DNA from: Psococerastis gibbosa
Taxonomy: Eukaryota; Arthropoda; Insecta; Psocodea; Psocidae
Direction of reading: 5' to 3'
Length of the DNA stretch: 64,000 bases
NCBI GenBank assembly: GCA_963971405.1
Contig: OZ020485.1
Span: 13,330,001 to 13,394,000, forward strand
Shown: piece after piece, positions 21,455 to 31,927 of the stretch
Layout: every line of letters begins with the position of its first letter
Numbering within the stretch: the first letter of the stretch is position 1
Translations under genes and position numbers: made by a program
The notes under the pieces: generated by a model
Databases searched by the model: none
Told to the model about the DNA's origin: nothing
What the model saw: the letters and a program-made list of their open reading frames with translations, nothing else

Positions 21455-21876
21455 ATCAGTGCAGAAATACCTAAAGCAATTCGGAAGCCACTTGTCGCTG
21501 TGTCTGTGCTACGCGGATTAGTGTATAAATACCTAATACAATTCGTAAGCCACTTGTCGCTATGTCTATTCTGCGCTGATGGTGCACAAATACCAAATAC
21601 GATTCGGAAGCCACTTGTCGCTGTGTCTGTGCTGCGCGGATCAGTGCATCTAATACAAATTAAAAGCCAATTGTCACTACGTCTATGCTGCGCTGATCAG
21701 TGCACAAAAAGCTGATACAATTTGGAAGCTACTTGTCGCTATGTCTGCGCTGCGCGGATCAGTGCACCTAATACAATTTTATTTTGAAGCCACTTGTCAC
21801 TGTCTATACTACGCTGATCAGTGCACAAATACCTGATACAATTTGGAAGCCACTTGTCGCTATGTCTACGCTGAGC
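21455..21876. repeat. Minisatellite, ~60-bp unit, seven copies
   Basis: AAGCCACTTGTCGCTGTGTC and variants begin at about 21487, 21547, 21608, 21667, 21726, 21788 and 21847 (spacing 59-62). Each is followed by a CTGCGCGGATCAGTGCACAA-type segment. GCGGATCA and GCTGATCA versions tend to alternate, hinting at a 120-bp higher-order unit. The 87-codon frame across it is just a consequence of the repeat. Confidence 0.9.
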
Positions 21877-22841
21877 GTGACTGTCAGTCATAAACCCAGC
21901 AAGATCTCATAAAGTGGTTTCCTGCACGAACTACTTATAAATCCGAATCTTATCACATTCCACCGTCTCTTCTTCAATTGTGTTTTCACCTTCTTCCGCG
22001 AAGAAGCTTAAGAAAATTGAATTAGTGGCCTCAGCTTTAACGTCATGCACTCATTAATGAAGCGACGCATCCCCAAAAGAAAACGTCAAAATTTATGTCG
22101 ACGGATTTTGTTGCTAACAAGTCACTGACATGGTTGGTGGCATCGATTTACATAAACATTGGGTCTGCATGTTCTCACATGTTAGATGTCTTCTTTTCAC
22201 ATTCGTTACAGGTAGTTTTTTTCGGGATGTCTGCACCAGGCTTGGAACTTTATTTCCGTCAATGTTGAATTTCTGATCACAAAACATCAATACTCAATCT
22301 AATGTCAACCCATGTTGAAGACTAATTTTGAGTCAATTTTGTCCATGTTGGTTACTCAACTTTTGTCAAAAATCTTGTTGGGAAAATAGCTTACTATTCA
22401 CGAGCATTTGTTGCAATTCTGCAAATTCAAAAACTTAAAACGCAACATGAAATATATTCACGTATATTCACGTAATTTTCAGTAACTACCAAGTTAACGA
22501 AAGTTTAATGTACCGGTGCATAAGTTGGATTTATAATCACTTTTAATTGTGTATTTATAATCACTTTTGTAACTAATACTTAAATTACAAGTTACAACGA
22601 AACTATAAGAACAATAACTCGCTCTGTTAACGTGCAATGTATTTTCTTCATGCTAATGACACAAGCAACTGCAATTCTGAAACTTAAGTAAATATGTTTA
22701 CAAGGGAAAGTTTATAGTTAGGATTGGGAAGAAGACTATTCCTCACTATTCTCTATTTTCTGCATGCCAGTATGACGCAACATTCTTAAATTGACTATAA
22801 CTCGTGCTTCAACTAAATAATAAATAAATAAGGATTTTTTA
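21877..22841. other. Unassigned AT-rich sequence
   Basis: No feature supported beyond short local duplications such as TATTCACGTATATTCACGTA (22453). Confidence 0.35.
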
Positions 22842-23019
22842 TTGTTTCTGTTACTAAGCTATATAGCCTTCTCATACACTCAACTAGGAAGGCCCGGGAC
22901 CGCCTGTTTTACATGCCCTCCGCAGCATGGCTAGAAAATGTAGCCGGCAATGTTGGACTCGAACCAACAACCTTTCGGGTGAAAGTCAGAGTCCGCACCA
23001 CTACGCTACATGTCCTGAC
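22842..23019 (-). mobile_element. tRNA-derived SINE (copy 2)
   Basis: Read on minus from 23019: GTCAGGACATGTAGCGTAGT GG gives an A box. A tRNA-like anticodon region with CTTTCACCCGAAAGG follows, then GTTGGTTCGAGTCCAAC, an excellent B box and T arm. The body has GGAGGGCATGTAAAACAGG, CCTTCCTAGTTGAGTGTA and an AGTAACAGAAACAA tail. The anticodon region is degenerate and cannot be assigned safely. This is the best-preserved head in the window. Confidence 0.85.
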
Positions 23020-24896
23020 TATAGTTAATATTTGAGAACTTAGATGTAAACGGCCGTTACCACCAACTTCCAGAAAACTTTCCCTGTAGTAAGTTCGCGT
23101 AAGTGTGCGTAAACACAATTTTAATTTTTGAAAGCTTTTGCTGATTTTATGTCAGTCGTATCAATAGCAGTTGGTAAGTGTACATTTTTGAAAGGTTGCT
23201 TCCAGGATATTCCTTACATACTATATATTGCTAATAGTGGCAACAGCTCTAAATAAATATCTTAATTTTTAACCCCTGGTGAAAATACCTAGCTTACAAT
23301 TTGGGGGAAATTACAGTGATTTTATCAAACACCATGCAAGTCCTGTCGAGGCAAAGTAACTTACTAAACTATTAATGGCAGTGGCAAAAGATGAATCAAT
23401 AAACATGATTCCAAAAGCGTCCGAAAACTTTGGGACAGCAATTTTGGAGAAAGGAGGAAAGGCTTTGAGGGACAGTAAATAAACCAAATGAGGGGACATT
23501 ACGGTAATCACGTGGCCGGACTGAGTCCGGGGGGGGGGGGGCAATTAAGTCACCACCCAGCACCCGGGAGCCATCTTTTCCATTTTACAACTTACTTCGT
23601 TTACCCGCCGTTCAAACAGCCTAATTACTGACAATTCAGGAATCAGCTTCACCCTTTTTACCTTATTTCAATTCTTCATCCCATTTTACCACTGCCCGTT
23701 TTTTCTCTAAAAATGACACAAATCTGATTATGGCACTTGTAGGTATTTATTTTTACAGTTTTTTTTTTGTAACAGCCGTTGCATGCACTGTGAATATATT
23801 GTGTTATTTAAATGTGATTTCAACACCCGGAGTACCTGACTCTTAAAAAACTTTTCATTATTCTCTATAATTAGTCCAAACTGGGCTATGTACATACATA
23901 TGTATAATCATACTAAAGTAATCATGTAATCATGCATTAGGGAGCAAAATTAATACAAAGCCGTAAAAGGCCCATTCGTAAGCAACCCGACCCCCAAGCA
24001 TAACCTTCAAATACCCAAAAAATTAGCATTCAACAACCTATTCAAATTCAGAAAAGGTCCCACTAAATTTCGCGGCGCTAGTAAAAGCACTCTAAAACAG
24101 TGTAAAGCCGTGTACAGTATAATATATCGCAATACAATGAAAGGAATATTACCGCTGTTGTACACAATGCCTACGCGAATATAAAAGCCCGATAAAATGG
24201 AATACTACGTGATCTCGCAGTCCTTTTTGCTGCGCCTAAAAGCCACCCCCCTCCCCTACTATGGGGTGCTGGATATAATAAAACGATTCCCCTTGACTTG
24301 CGCCCGATTGCTGACTGTCCCTAGCAATTTGCCTCCCCTATCAAGGGGTGCAGCACCAACAATTACGTCCTTGGGCACATCGCGCCCTTTTCCGTCTTGT
24401 GTTCCGCACCAATGCGCCTTTTCACTCCCCCCCCCCCCTCTGCTATTGAAGCCAACAATATTGTATTTGTCAACAACCGATTTGTTTCCCAAGTGGTATT
24501 CTTGATTATGTCAATAACACGTGCGTGCGAGCTCTTCACGCGCCGCCTTTTTTTCTCTCACTAAATTCTATTTTGAACGTTTGTTGTATTTATGGGTCTT
24601 TATGGAATTGAATTTTTATGCTCATTGTTTTGCAGCTGGCATGACCCTGTGTGCACCAAATTGCATGTGGGGGTACCACTCTTCCTTCGATGTTTATTAT
24701 ATTATTTTACTTATTTTACAATACCTTTCTCACAGAAATCGCGTAGTGGGATCTTCGTTTCAATCATTTATGAATATCACAAGTCATTCCCATAAACCAC
24801 ATATATGTGATACGTTGTGATACGTATAACATATCGTTATAAATGCTAAAAAAAGAACATACCTCTATGCGATTTCCGTCAATACTGGTGAGCGCA
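23020..24896. other. Unassigned; no supported gene
   Basis: Overlapping short frames on both strands at 24197-24505 and 24521-24820 show no domain. G11 (about 23530) and C10 (about 24427) tracts are present. Confidence 0.35.
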
Positions 24897-24922
24897 CACG
24901 TCACGTCACGTCACGTCACACG
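24897..24922. repeat. Tandem ACGTC array (repeated TGACGTG on minus)
   Basis: CACGTC is repeated four to five times. On the other strand this is overlapping TGACGTGACGTG, the core of CREB/ATF and XBP1-type sites. No gene start is identifiable nearby, so it may be only a microsatellite. Confidence 0.5.
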
Positions 24923-25084
24923 CAACTGATTTGGGCGCGAAATTTTAACTGTCCTCGTGCACATTATAATGATAATTAGTGGGCTGTATATTGTGATTAC
25001 CGTAAAGGGTTATATATTAGAGAAATAATTATGTTATCTTGCCTCCAACGGCGACCGGCTTGGTAACAGTGCCGGTGCAATGAC

Positions 25085-25283
25085 TTTTTTGTTGTTCCAT
25101 TACTAAGCCAACCTAGCGGAGTTAGGGCCATAAGCCCTCTTTTACACTCAACTAGGAAACCCTAGACCACCTACTTTACATGCCCTCCGAAGCATAGCCA
25201 GAAAATGTAGCAAGTGTGGGACTCGAACTAACAACCATTCGAGTGAAAGTAGGAGTCTGTACCACTACTCTACATGTCCTGAC
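25085..25283 (-). mobile_element. tRNA-derived SINE (copy 3)
   Basis: The longest copy. Head at the 25283 end (GTCAGGACATGTAGAGTAGT), B box GTTCGAGTCCC, body with CTTCGGAGGGCATGTAAAGT and CCTAACTCCGCTAGGTTGGC, and a tail of AGTAATGGAACAACAAAAAA. Confidence 0.85.
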
Positions 25284-25321
25284 CTGTAATGTGTATGTGT
25301 GACTGTGTTATTATGCACTGT

Positions 25322-25608
25322 CAGAGGCGTAAAGTTTTAGAATGATGGCGGGGGCCAAACTAAGTAGACTTTATGACGTCATCAGGCAGGATAGGAAAAA
25401 ATTGAAAATATAACAGCAAAATAGTAGGGTTTTACGCATTTTAATAGTTGTAAAGTATAGCTGTAGATTTTACAAAGCTAAAAAAGGAATGCTTATATTC
25501 ATATTGCTGCAAAGGGGACCATGAAGTATGAACCGCGTCTTACAATACTCGAGGGTGGGAGGGTGGCATGTTGGAGCGTGCCCCCCCCCCCCCAACTTTA
25601 CGCCCCTG
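25322..25608. mobile_element. hAT-type MITE, 287 bp, perfect 8-bp TSD
   Basis: Ends are CAGAGGCGTAAAGTT and its inverted partner AACTTTACGCCCCTG. TGCACTGT flanks both sides exactly (25314-25321 and 25609-25616). The interior shares AGTAGGGTTTTACGCATTTT and AGATTTTACAAAGCTA with the element at 612-1255. A C13 run precedes the right end. It inserted about 30 bp from the SINE. Confidence 0.9.
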
Positions 25609-25699
25609 TGCACTGTTATCCTTCTGGTTCCTGGAGGTAAGTAATTCGTACACCACTCTATTATATGAACATTAAGAAATGGGGGCAATGAGAGGCACG

Positions 25700-25912
25700 C
25701 GGATGGGCCAAACTTACTTGAAGCTTCCTAGTATAGAAACGCTACTGAATATTAGGGGAATTTTTTCTGGGGGGGGGGTCCATCTGATGTCACCGGAGGT
25801 GAGGTAAGCTTTAATAGGTAATATGTTTAAAACTCTATTCTATCTAGTGTACGCTGGAAATATTTTGGGGGGGGGGACCCCCTGGACCCACACTCTCGCT
25901 ACGGCCATTTCA
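25700..25912. mobile_element. Fragment of CCGTAGC-ended element
   Basis: Contains two G tracts, a TCTATCTAGTGTACGCTGG segment shared in kind with 690-712, and ends CTCTCGCTACGGCC, the right-end signature of the family at 612-1255. The left end is not defined. Confidence 0.4.
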
Positions 25913-26570
25913 CCTTCTGTAGCATAAGGTAGGCGCTAGGGCATAATAATAATAATCGGAGAGTTTGGTAACAGTTTTGTTGGTGTAGGCTTGTTTGAAA
26001 AAGCCACAGAAGCCCAAGGATGACAACGTGATGGGGTGTAACGTTGCCACCACTAAAATAAGCAACAACTACAAGGGTAGGTGCTCTGTTGCCCTTGTGA
26101 GTACAACTCCCAAAAGGCGGATGTACCTGATGCTGTTGCATGGAATGGAATGGGGAAAGAAGCTGGAAACTACCGCATTAAAGGCTATAGCATCCGTAGT
26201 GCCAGCAAAAGTCCCACGTTCGGAGTTCCAGGTGGGGGCATAAAAGAAATGATACATAAATGAAATGATACATAAATGATTATGCAACATTTCGTCATGA
26301 CGTCCTGAAAATAGGCACTTTTGCAATGTGATTGGGAAATCAGGTTTAAGAAACAAATTCAGCAGGTTCAGGTTTAACGCAGGGGTAAAGGATTCATTCT
26401 GTAAAACGAATTATTTGAGAGAAGCCGCTTTCCCCGGAGAAAATTGCCCCAAGAGGAGCCTCAGATGTTCCCGTCTAAACGGAAGGATTGAAAGAATCCT
26501 ATCTCACAGCCACAGCAGCCAATATTTTAGTGTTTCGGAAACATTAGGTTAAGGCCGTATTCTCCTGTTT
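25913..26570. other. Unassigned sequence
   Basis: Overlapping frames on both strands, no domain. A short tandem (GAAATGATACATAAAT twice) lies at about 26248-26279. Confidence 0.35.
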
Positions 26571-26957
26571 AGGCGCCCATTCCATTGACCGGCTAGTGCT
26601 ATTTCCAAAAACAGTGACGTGGTAGCAGACATTCAAGACTTAGGTTGCGTTTCCATCGATCTCGCATTGCAGAATGCAAATGACATTGACGGAAATTAGA
26701 ATTTTTCTTTTTATAGAAATCTATTAAAATGTTTGTACTTAACATATCCCATGACGCCATTTTTTAATTTTAGTTTGTTTGTTTGTGATTTTACTGTATG
26801 ATCATTGATCAATTTTAACTATGGCATAGAAGAAAATAAACATTTCCGTCAATTCTGCAATGCGAGGTCGGTGGAAACGCCACCTAAGTCTTGAATGTCT
26901 GCTACCACGTCACCGTTGTTGGAAATAGCCCTAGCCGGTCAATGGAATGGGCACCTT
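26571..26957. mobile_element. Fold-back MITE (GTTTCCACCGA family), copy A
   Basis: Nearly symmetrical, about 387 bp. The outer arms are AGGCGCCCATTCCATTGACC with 50 further bases (GACGTGGTAGCAGACATTCA) and their inverted complement at the right. The inner arms carry CTCGCATTGCAGAATGCAAA and TGACATTGACGGAAATT, with complements at about 26845-26875. The central loop has GTTTGTTTGTTTGTGATTTT and TGATCATTGATCA. No ORF. Confidence 0.85.
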
Positions 26958-27631
26958 ATACTAGTATTTCCGCTATATTGTCATTTTACACTAGCTGCTA
27001 TTATTCCATTTAAATTTTAAAACAATTATAATTATGCAAATATTAATATAAAATAAATAAAAATGAAATTGGCGTGGATTGCCCAAATACATGGGGAGGG
27101 AGGAGAGTGTGAAGACCCCACATGTTCCGTACACCTTGTTGTCAAAATCCGGGCAGTGGAGGAGGGGGATGGAGGTTTAAAACCACAAAAACTTTAAGAT
27201 ATTAATATCCATGACTGCAGTGCTGATTCAAACATAAACATTGACAAAAGAACAGTCCGAAACTGCGAAATTGCCAACACAGTACATTAAAATAGTCGAA
27301 TTTTTGCGTTAAAGTGATTTTTACAAAGGAATTACTTTTATTCTCTGCAAATAAAAAAATAGTATTTTTAATTATTAGTATATTTATTAGAAAGAAAGAA
27401 AATTGTCTTTATTTTCCATATCGGCCCACTCTTTCAATCAATTTGTTTTATTTCCTTGAATCCTGGGCCCCCCGTAATTACGCCAGCATCTACCTTAATG
27501 ATAGATGCTTATCGAAACCTCAGACTCCAGTAACAATAAGTATTTTCTTTTTTTATTAAACCTGTACTTCCCTAAAACGAAACGAACATCAACCTTCACG
27601 TAATCGTCCGCATCCAGTATAGAACTTGTAG
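26958..27631. other. Unassigned AT-rich sequence
   Basis: The frame at 27314-27559 is low-complexity and not gene-like. Confidence 0.35.
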
Positions 27632-28563
27632 AAAAGGAAAATCCTTGGCTTAGAAAATTTAGAAAATTGCGATGAAGATCGTTCGTCAGATGTTCAAAAA
27701 AATAAAAAAATCAATCCTTCAACATATTCTGGAAATGAGAGCTTCCAGATAAAAATTGAGATAAATTTAATTCTTTACGAGTGCTTTGTCAACAAAATAA
27801 TGTAAAGCAAACAAGACGTTCTCATTTTATTGCGTATGAAACGTTGAGACTAAGTCAAATCCTTCATCGTTTTTTTTTCGTTGAATTGTTTGCTCATCGA
27901 GTCAAAAAGAAGTGATGAAAAGAAAGAGTTTAGATTGAAGATTGAATCGTATCCAGTGTTTATTGATAATTTCTTCATGGAAAATTATCTGAAAAATTAT
28001 ACCAATTGGTTGATGTTATTTCTCAGCTTTGTTCTCATTTCAAAGTAGAGATGAATTTTAGAATATCATTATTACGAAAAATGGTCGATGAGTCACTTCG
28101 AAAAAACCGGTCCTACTGTATCTTGCGATTAGATTACTTTTTTTAGCCGGCTATTCCACTTGTCAATATTCCGACATTTTAGCATCAATAATAGATAAGA
28201 TTTTTGTTTTACTCTATGTCATTGTCCATTTTAACTTTCGCATGTTAAAATCGATCAATGATCATAGAGTAAAATCACGCTTTGCAAACAATAACAAACT
28301 AAAATTGAACAATACTGTCGTTTGGAGGTGATAAATAATTCAAATTAATTTCTTGAGAACGAATGAATTATTTCGTAATTTAAATCATAAAATTTCTTGT
28401 AGATTATAAAATTAAAAGAAAGACGGCGGACAAACTTACAGAATTGGAAGAAATTGAAAACAAAAAGGGTCAATTATTGAAGAAGTGGAATGAGGTGTAA
28501 AAATATAAATGCCATATTGATGGTATTTCCGTCAATGACATTATCAAAATTGAAGAAAACTGA
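27632..28563 (+). other. Cluster of broken open frames, possible decayed gene
   Basis: Open stretches overlap and succeed one another: 27632-27805 (57 codons), 27760-27915 (51), 27854-28048 (64), 27970-28146 (58), 28384-28500 (38) and 28501-28563. All but two share one frame. Peptides include LRVLCQQNNVKQTRRSHFIA, VEMNFRISLLRKMVDESLRK and KLTELEEIENKKGQLLKKWN, helical and charged as in coiled-coil proteins. A MITE fragment sits between the fourth and fifth segments. Such open runs are uncommon in DNA this AT-rich, but frame choice by eye is biased. It could be a frameshifted pseudogene, an intron-containing gene or chance. Confidence 0.25.
28200..28315 (-). mobile_element. Fragment of GTTTCCACCGA-family MITE
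   Basis: TTTTGTTTTACTCTATG, ATCAATGATCATAGAGTAAA and AACAAACTAAAATTGAA match the central loop of the fold-back family in the orientation of the 43880 copy. Terminal arms are absent. A separate inverted repeat of about 17 bp (ATTCCACTTGTCA at 28154 and its complement at about 28563) brackets the region. Confidence 0.55.
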
Positions 28564-29355
28564 CAAGTGGAATATTAGCCTTAGGCAGATTCATCTACCT
28601 ATTGAGCCAGCGACCAATGTTCAGCTTCAGGAAAATTTCTTCACAACTTTTCATTTCATGACCCCTCTATATTTTTCATTGGACCTATTCTTAAAATCAA
28701 CCCATGGCACCGCAGGCTGCTTCGCTTATAAAATATTTGCCAAGTCAAGTACTGGATGCGCCTATGATATTTTATGAAGACTAAGCAACAATTTACAATA
28801 ATTACAATTTGAAATTTAAGCTCACATAGTCTCAACTCTCATTTGCTAAAGAAGGAAGACTTGAAAACCTCGTTTTGACAAATTTTAATTTTAAATTCTC
28901 AGCAGCACAGCATTTTAATAAAATCAAATTTCAATTGAGCTTTCAATGCAGAAAATTTAGAATTTGAAGCAAAATTAGAAGAGAATGAAAAGGAATAATT
29001 GCAAATACAGCCTCCATGATGAATGTATTGTTAGAGCGGCAGCTGTGCTCTGCTCTGTATTGAAGTCTGTGGCTTTTTCGCGCGTAGGAGTTTTGAATTA
29101 GTCATTTGTCGGATTCAAAGAAGTTGAATTCCTAGAATGCTTTCCGCCGCCACGTTTCCATAGTGAATTCAGTATTTGAGAATATACTTTAAAAAGGGTA
29201 CAGTCAGATGATGAAGTTGTCGAATCCGGGCTGATGGCCATGGGGTTAGATTGGTAGGCCGTTGAAACCTAAGACTCAAGGACGGATACAGAAGGGGGGG
29301 GGGATTCTATGATGCAACTTATGAAGTGACCGATCCAACTAGCATTTCTTGTGTC
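28564..29355. other. Unassigned, with open runs
   Basis: The frame at 28490-28777 (95 codons) and a start-less open run at about 28836-28970 might extend the broken frames to the left, but no family is recognised. A fold-back element fragment (GAATCCGGGCTGATGG) lies at about 29223. Confidence 0.25.
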
Positions 29356-29433
29356 TAAGGCCGTGCCCAGGTTTTGATTTCGGGGGGGGGGGGGGTCCAG
29401 ACCCCATGGACCACCCCCCTGGGCACGGCCATG
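29356..29433. mobile_element. Minimal palindromic hAT-like MITE, ~78 bp
   Basis: GGCCGTGCCCAGG (29359-29371) is inverted exactly at 29418-29430, with little but a G14 tract and GTCCAGACCCCATGGACC between them. The flanks CTTGTGTC (29348-29355) and CTTGTATC (29434-29441) agree at 7 of 8 positions, fitting an 8-bp TSD. Confidence 0.65.
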
Positions 29434-29551
29434 CTTGTATCTATAGATGCTTTCACTTATTCTGGTTAGGACCTCCTCATTGGTAACATGGTCTTCTTAG
29501 CATGCGAAGATAGTACCACACTTCAAATGCTGCTAGTTTTTAAGTATTTCC

Positions 29552-30031
29552 AGGAACGGATTTGGCTTTTGTGCGGTTACAGGCACGGCCTTTGTCGCGG
29601 ACATTAATAATTATTGTATGTATAAGGGGGGGGGGGGGAATAACCTACTTTCTTATCCTTAACTGAAATGTTATACATAATTGAGGGGGCAGTTTACAAA
29701 CATGGCCAACTTCAAGTTGTAGAATTTTTCAGGAGACGGATTATCTGTTGAAAATTGCATTAAGTTTATAGCTAACCCTAGACTTCTCAGCGCTTCTGTG
29801 CTCAATCTGGCTGCTTTTGTCACTTTATTTTACAAACTGCAGGTGGACATTTAAAATTTTCTGCAAGGTCGGATCAAAACCCCATTTTGTGAAAAAATGG
29901 AGTTGGCCACGTTTGTAAGCTCCTCAATTATTTTTTTTTTTTTTTACATAATATGCACAAAAAATATTTTGTGCCCGCGCGCGCGGATTTAGGCATTTGC
30001 CTCAGTTGCCTACTGGTAAATCCGCCCCTTG
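29552..30031. mobile_element. hAT-like MITE, ~480 bp
   Basis: The left end (C)AGGAACGGATTT pairs with the inverted right end AAATCCGCCCCTTG. The flanks GTATTTCC (29544-29551) and GTATTTCA (30032-30039) agree at 7 of 8. The right 100 bases match 10185-10290 inverted, which supports a dispersed family. Contains a G13 run and an alternating CGCGCGCG tract. Confidence 0.55.
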
Positions 30032-30336
30032 GTATTTCACTTGTATACATCATGTTTCACATCCGTAAATTGCCATTCTCCAAACCAGAGACTCCAACAT
30101 TCGTTTCCTTATTCCAACTTCCAAGGCTTCTGTTGCTCGACACAAATCTAAAATCTAAAACATTTAATGCGCTCTATAAGTTACACTCAATCTCTTGGTT
30201 TGAACTGCCATCGAATGTAATTTTACTGCCTAGGTGTGTTATAGTTCTGATGTTAAAACGTAACTTTTCCCTAGAAGTGCAGTAGGACGATAAACTGATG
30301 GAAATCGAACCGGGGAAAGCTTATTTGTCTGTTATT

Positions 30337-31195
30337 GCTTCCAATTCCAATTCCAATTTATAGTAGATATAAGAGAAGCTTTGTGATGGTCGAAATTTTT
30401 GATTCCGAGATTTCAACGGATTTACACGTTTTGTGGTCCCAGGAACCTAAAAAAGTGGTTTTTACGAAAAGTCTGTCTGTTCATCGATTTCTGGGCAAAC
30501 TACCCAGCCGATTTTGATGAAATTTTGCATGTAGGTTCACAATAATCATACCTCAATATATCGAATCATACCTTTTTTTATTTTGGGCTAACTCAATCTG
30601 GTGGGGTTTTATTCTCAAAAAACTCCAAAAAAACGTCTAAAAAATTTATTTCTAAAAAACGATTTCAACGATTTCTTTTGAATTGACATATATTGTAGTC
30701 GTTATTAATGTTAACAAAATGCGGGGGGTCGCTTGCCCCTTCATAGTTTGCTTCTAGGGGTAAAAAAATAGAAATAACTCAATTTTCATGAAAGATGACT
30801 AAAAAATAATTTTTCTGCGGAACCTTTCTATCGATGATTTCTACCTTCAGGCATGTTTTAGGTGTTCAATAGGGTAACAGTAACGGATGGGTTGCATTCC
30901 CAATAAATATTTGCTTCTGTGCAAAAAGTTATTTTTTGAGAAATTATGGAAAATTCGCGCTCCAATACATTACGTGCCATGTGACATTGTTACTACTGTT
31001 ACAATGTATTGGTCTGTTCGTTCCAGAATATGCCATTAAGTTTTAAGGGGGTCTTAATATATTGAGGTGGACCCCCCCCCCCTCGAGGGATCTGAAATTT
31101 AACCATAGGGAAATTATTTCCTATGAAATTACACATGTCTATATCTGCTAATTTATAAATTAGAAAGCATGTTCGAGTAAACTCGGACCGGTTCT
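30337..31195 (+). mobile_element. HINE-like element, copy 3 (full length)
   Basis: From GCTTCCAATTCCAATT at the 5' end through GATGGTCGAAATTTTTGATT to a body shared with the other copies. The 3' end has TAAATTAGAAAGC, the hairpin CGAGTAAACTCG (31174-31185) and GGACCGGTTCT. The microsatellite is contracted to GTCTGTCTGT. 859 bp. Non-coding. Confidence 0.8.
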
Positions 31196-31927
31196 TTGCA
31201 TTGGTAGCCTAGAGCCTAGAAACAAAAGCGCATATTTTTATCCTTTTTTTTGTTTGTTTTTTTGTAGTCTGTTGTGACTCCCTGGTAGCTTGATATCTCA
31301 GTTAATTTTTATCTGTCTATCAACTTAACCGACATTTATCAGTGACTATAATTACGTATGCATTGTCAGCATTTGGTGGTGATCTATGAATTAAACCTCG
31401 TTGATTGTATCAACTTTTCTGGGAAGAGTCGTTAATTCACGGTGCCGTTACTTTGGTTGTTTATTTTACGACTATGTTCGTGACAGGCCTCGCGCTAAAG
31501 TTATCATTTATGCACGTTCAGATTATCTCACTTTACTGCTCAGAGAGAGAAAGAGAGAGAGAGAGAGGGGGGAGGGGGAAACTATTCCCTTTGATCCCTA
31601 ATTATTGCATAATTTAATAAATTTAGTTATTTTTTCAATAAATTTCTCTTTTTGTCCTTAAATTATCTGTGGTATAATTAAGTTAACTTAGTATAAACTA
31701 ATAGCTTCGGTGTATTAAGCTGTGCCATTTAATTTTCTACATCAAGATAGAATAGATCTAGCCTAAATTTAAATCAGAATAAAAATGAATTATGACCTTA
31801 TTAGTTATTATATACGGAATAATGGAGCGCAGAAAAAAACCATGCCCTATTCCGAAGGGGAACCCATTACCCAGTCTTGTTTAGTGCTGAAAAAGTCACC
31901 TGTACTCTGTACTACACTATCTGGCAA
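31196..31927. other. Unassigned, with (GA)n microsatellite
   Basis: (GA)n occurs at about 31541-31567, followed by a G-rich run. No gene supported. Confidence 0.4.

Noticed and set aside
21452-21715. 87-codon repetitive ORF
   Set aside because: It is the 60-bp minisatellite (a multiple of three) read through; the last units lose the frame.
22940-23019. tRNA gene candidate on minus strand
   Set aside because: The B box is excellent, but the acceptor stem does not pair, the anticodon arm is degenerate, and the same sequence with a 100-bp body recurs four more times. It is a SINE head.
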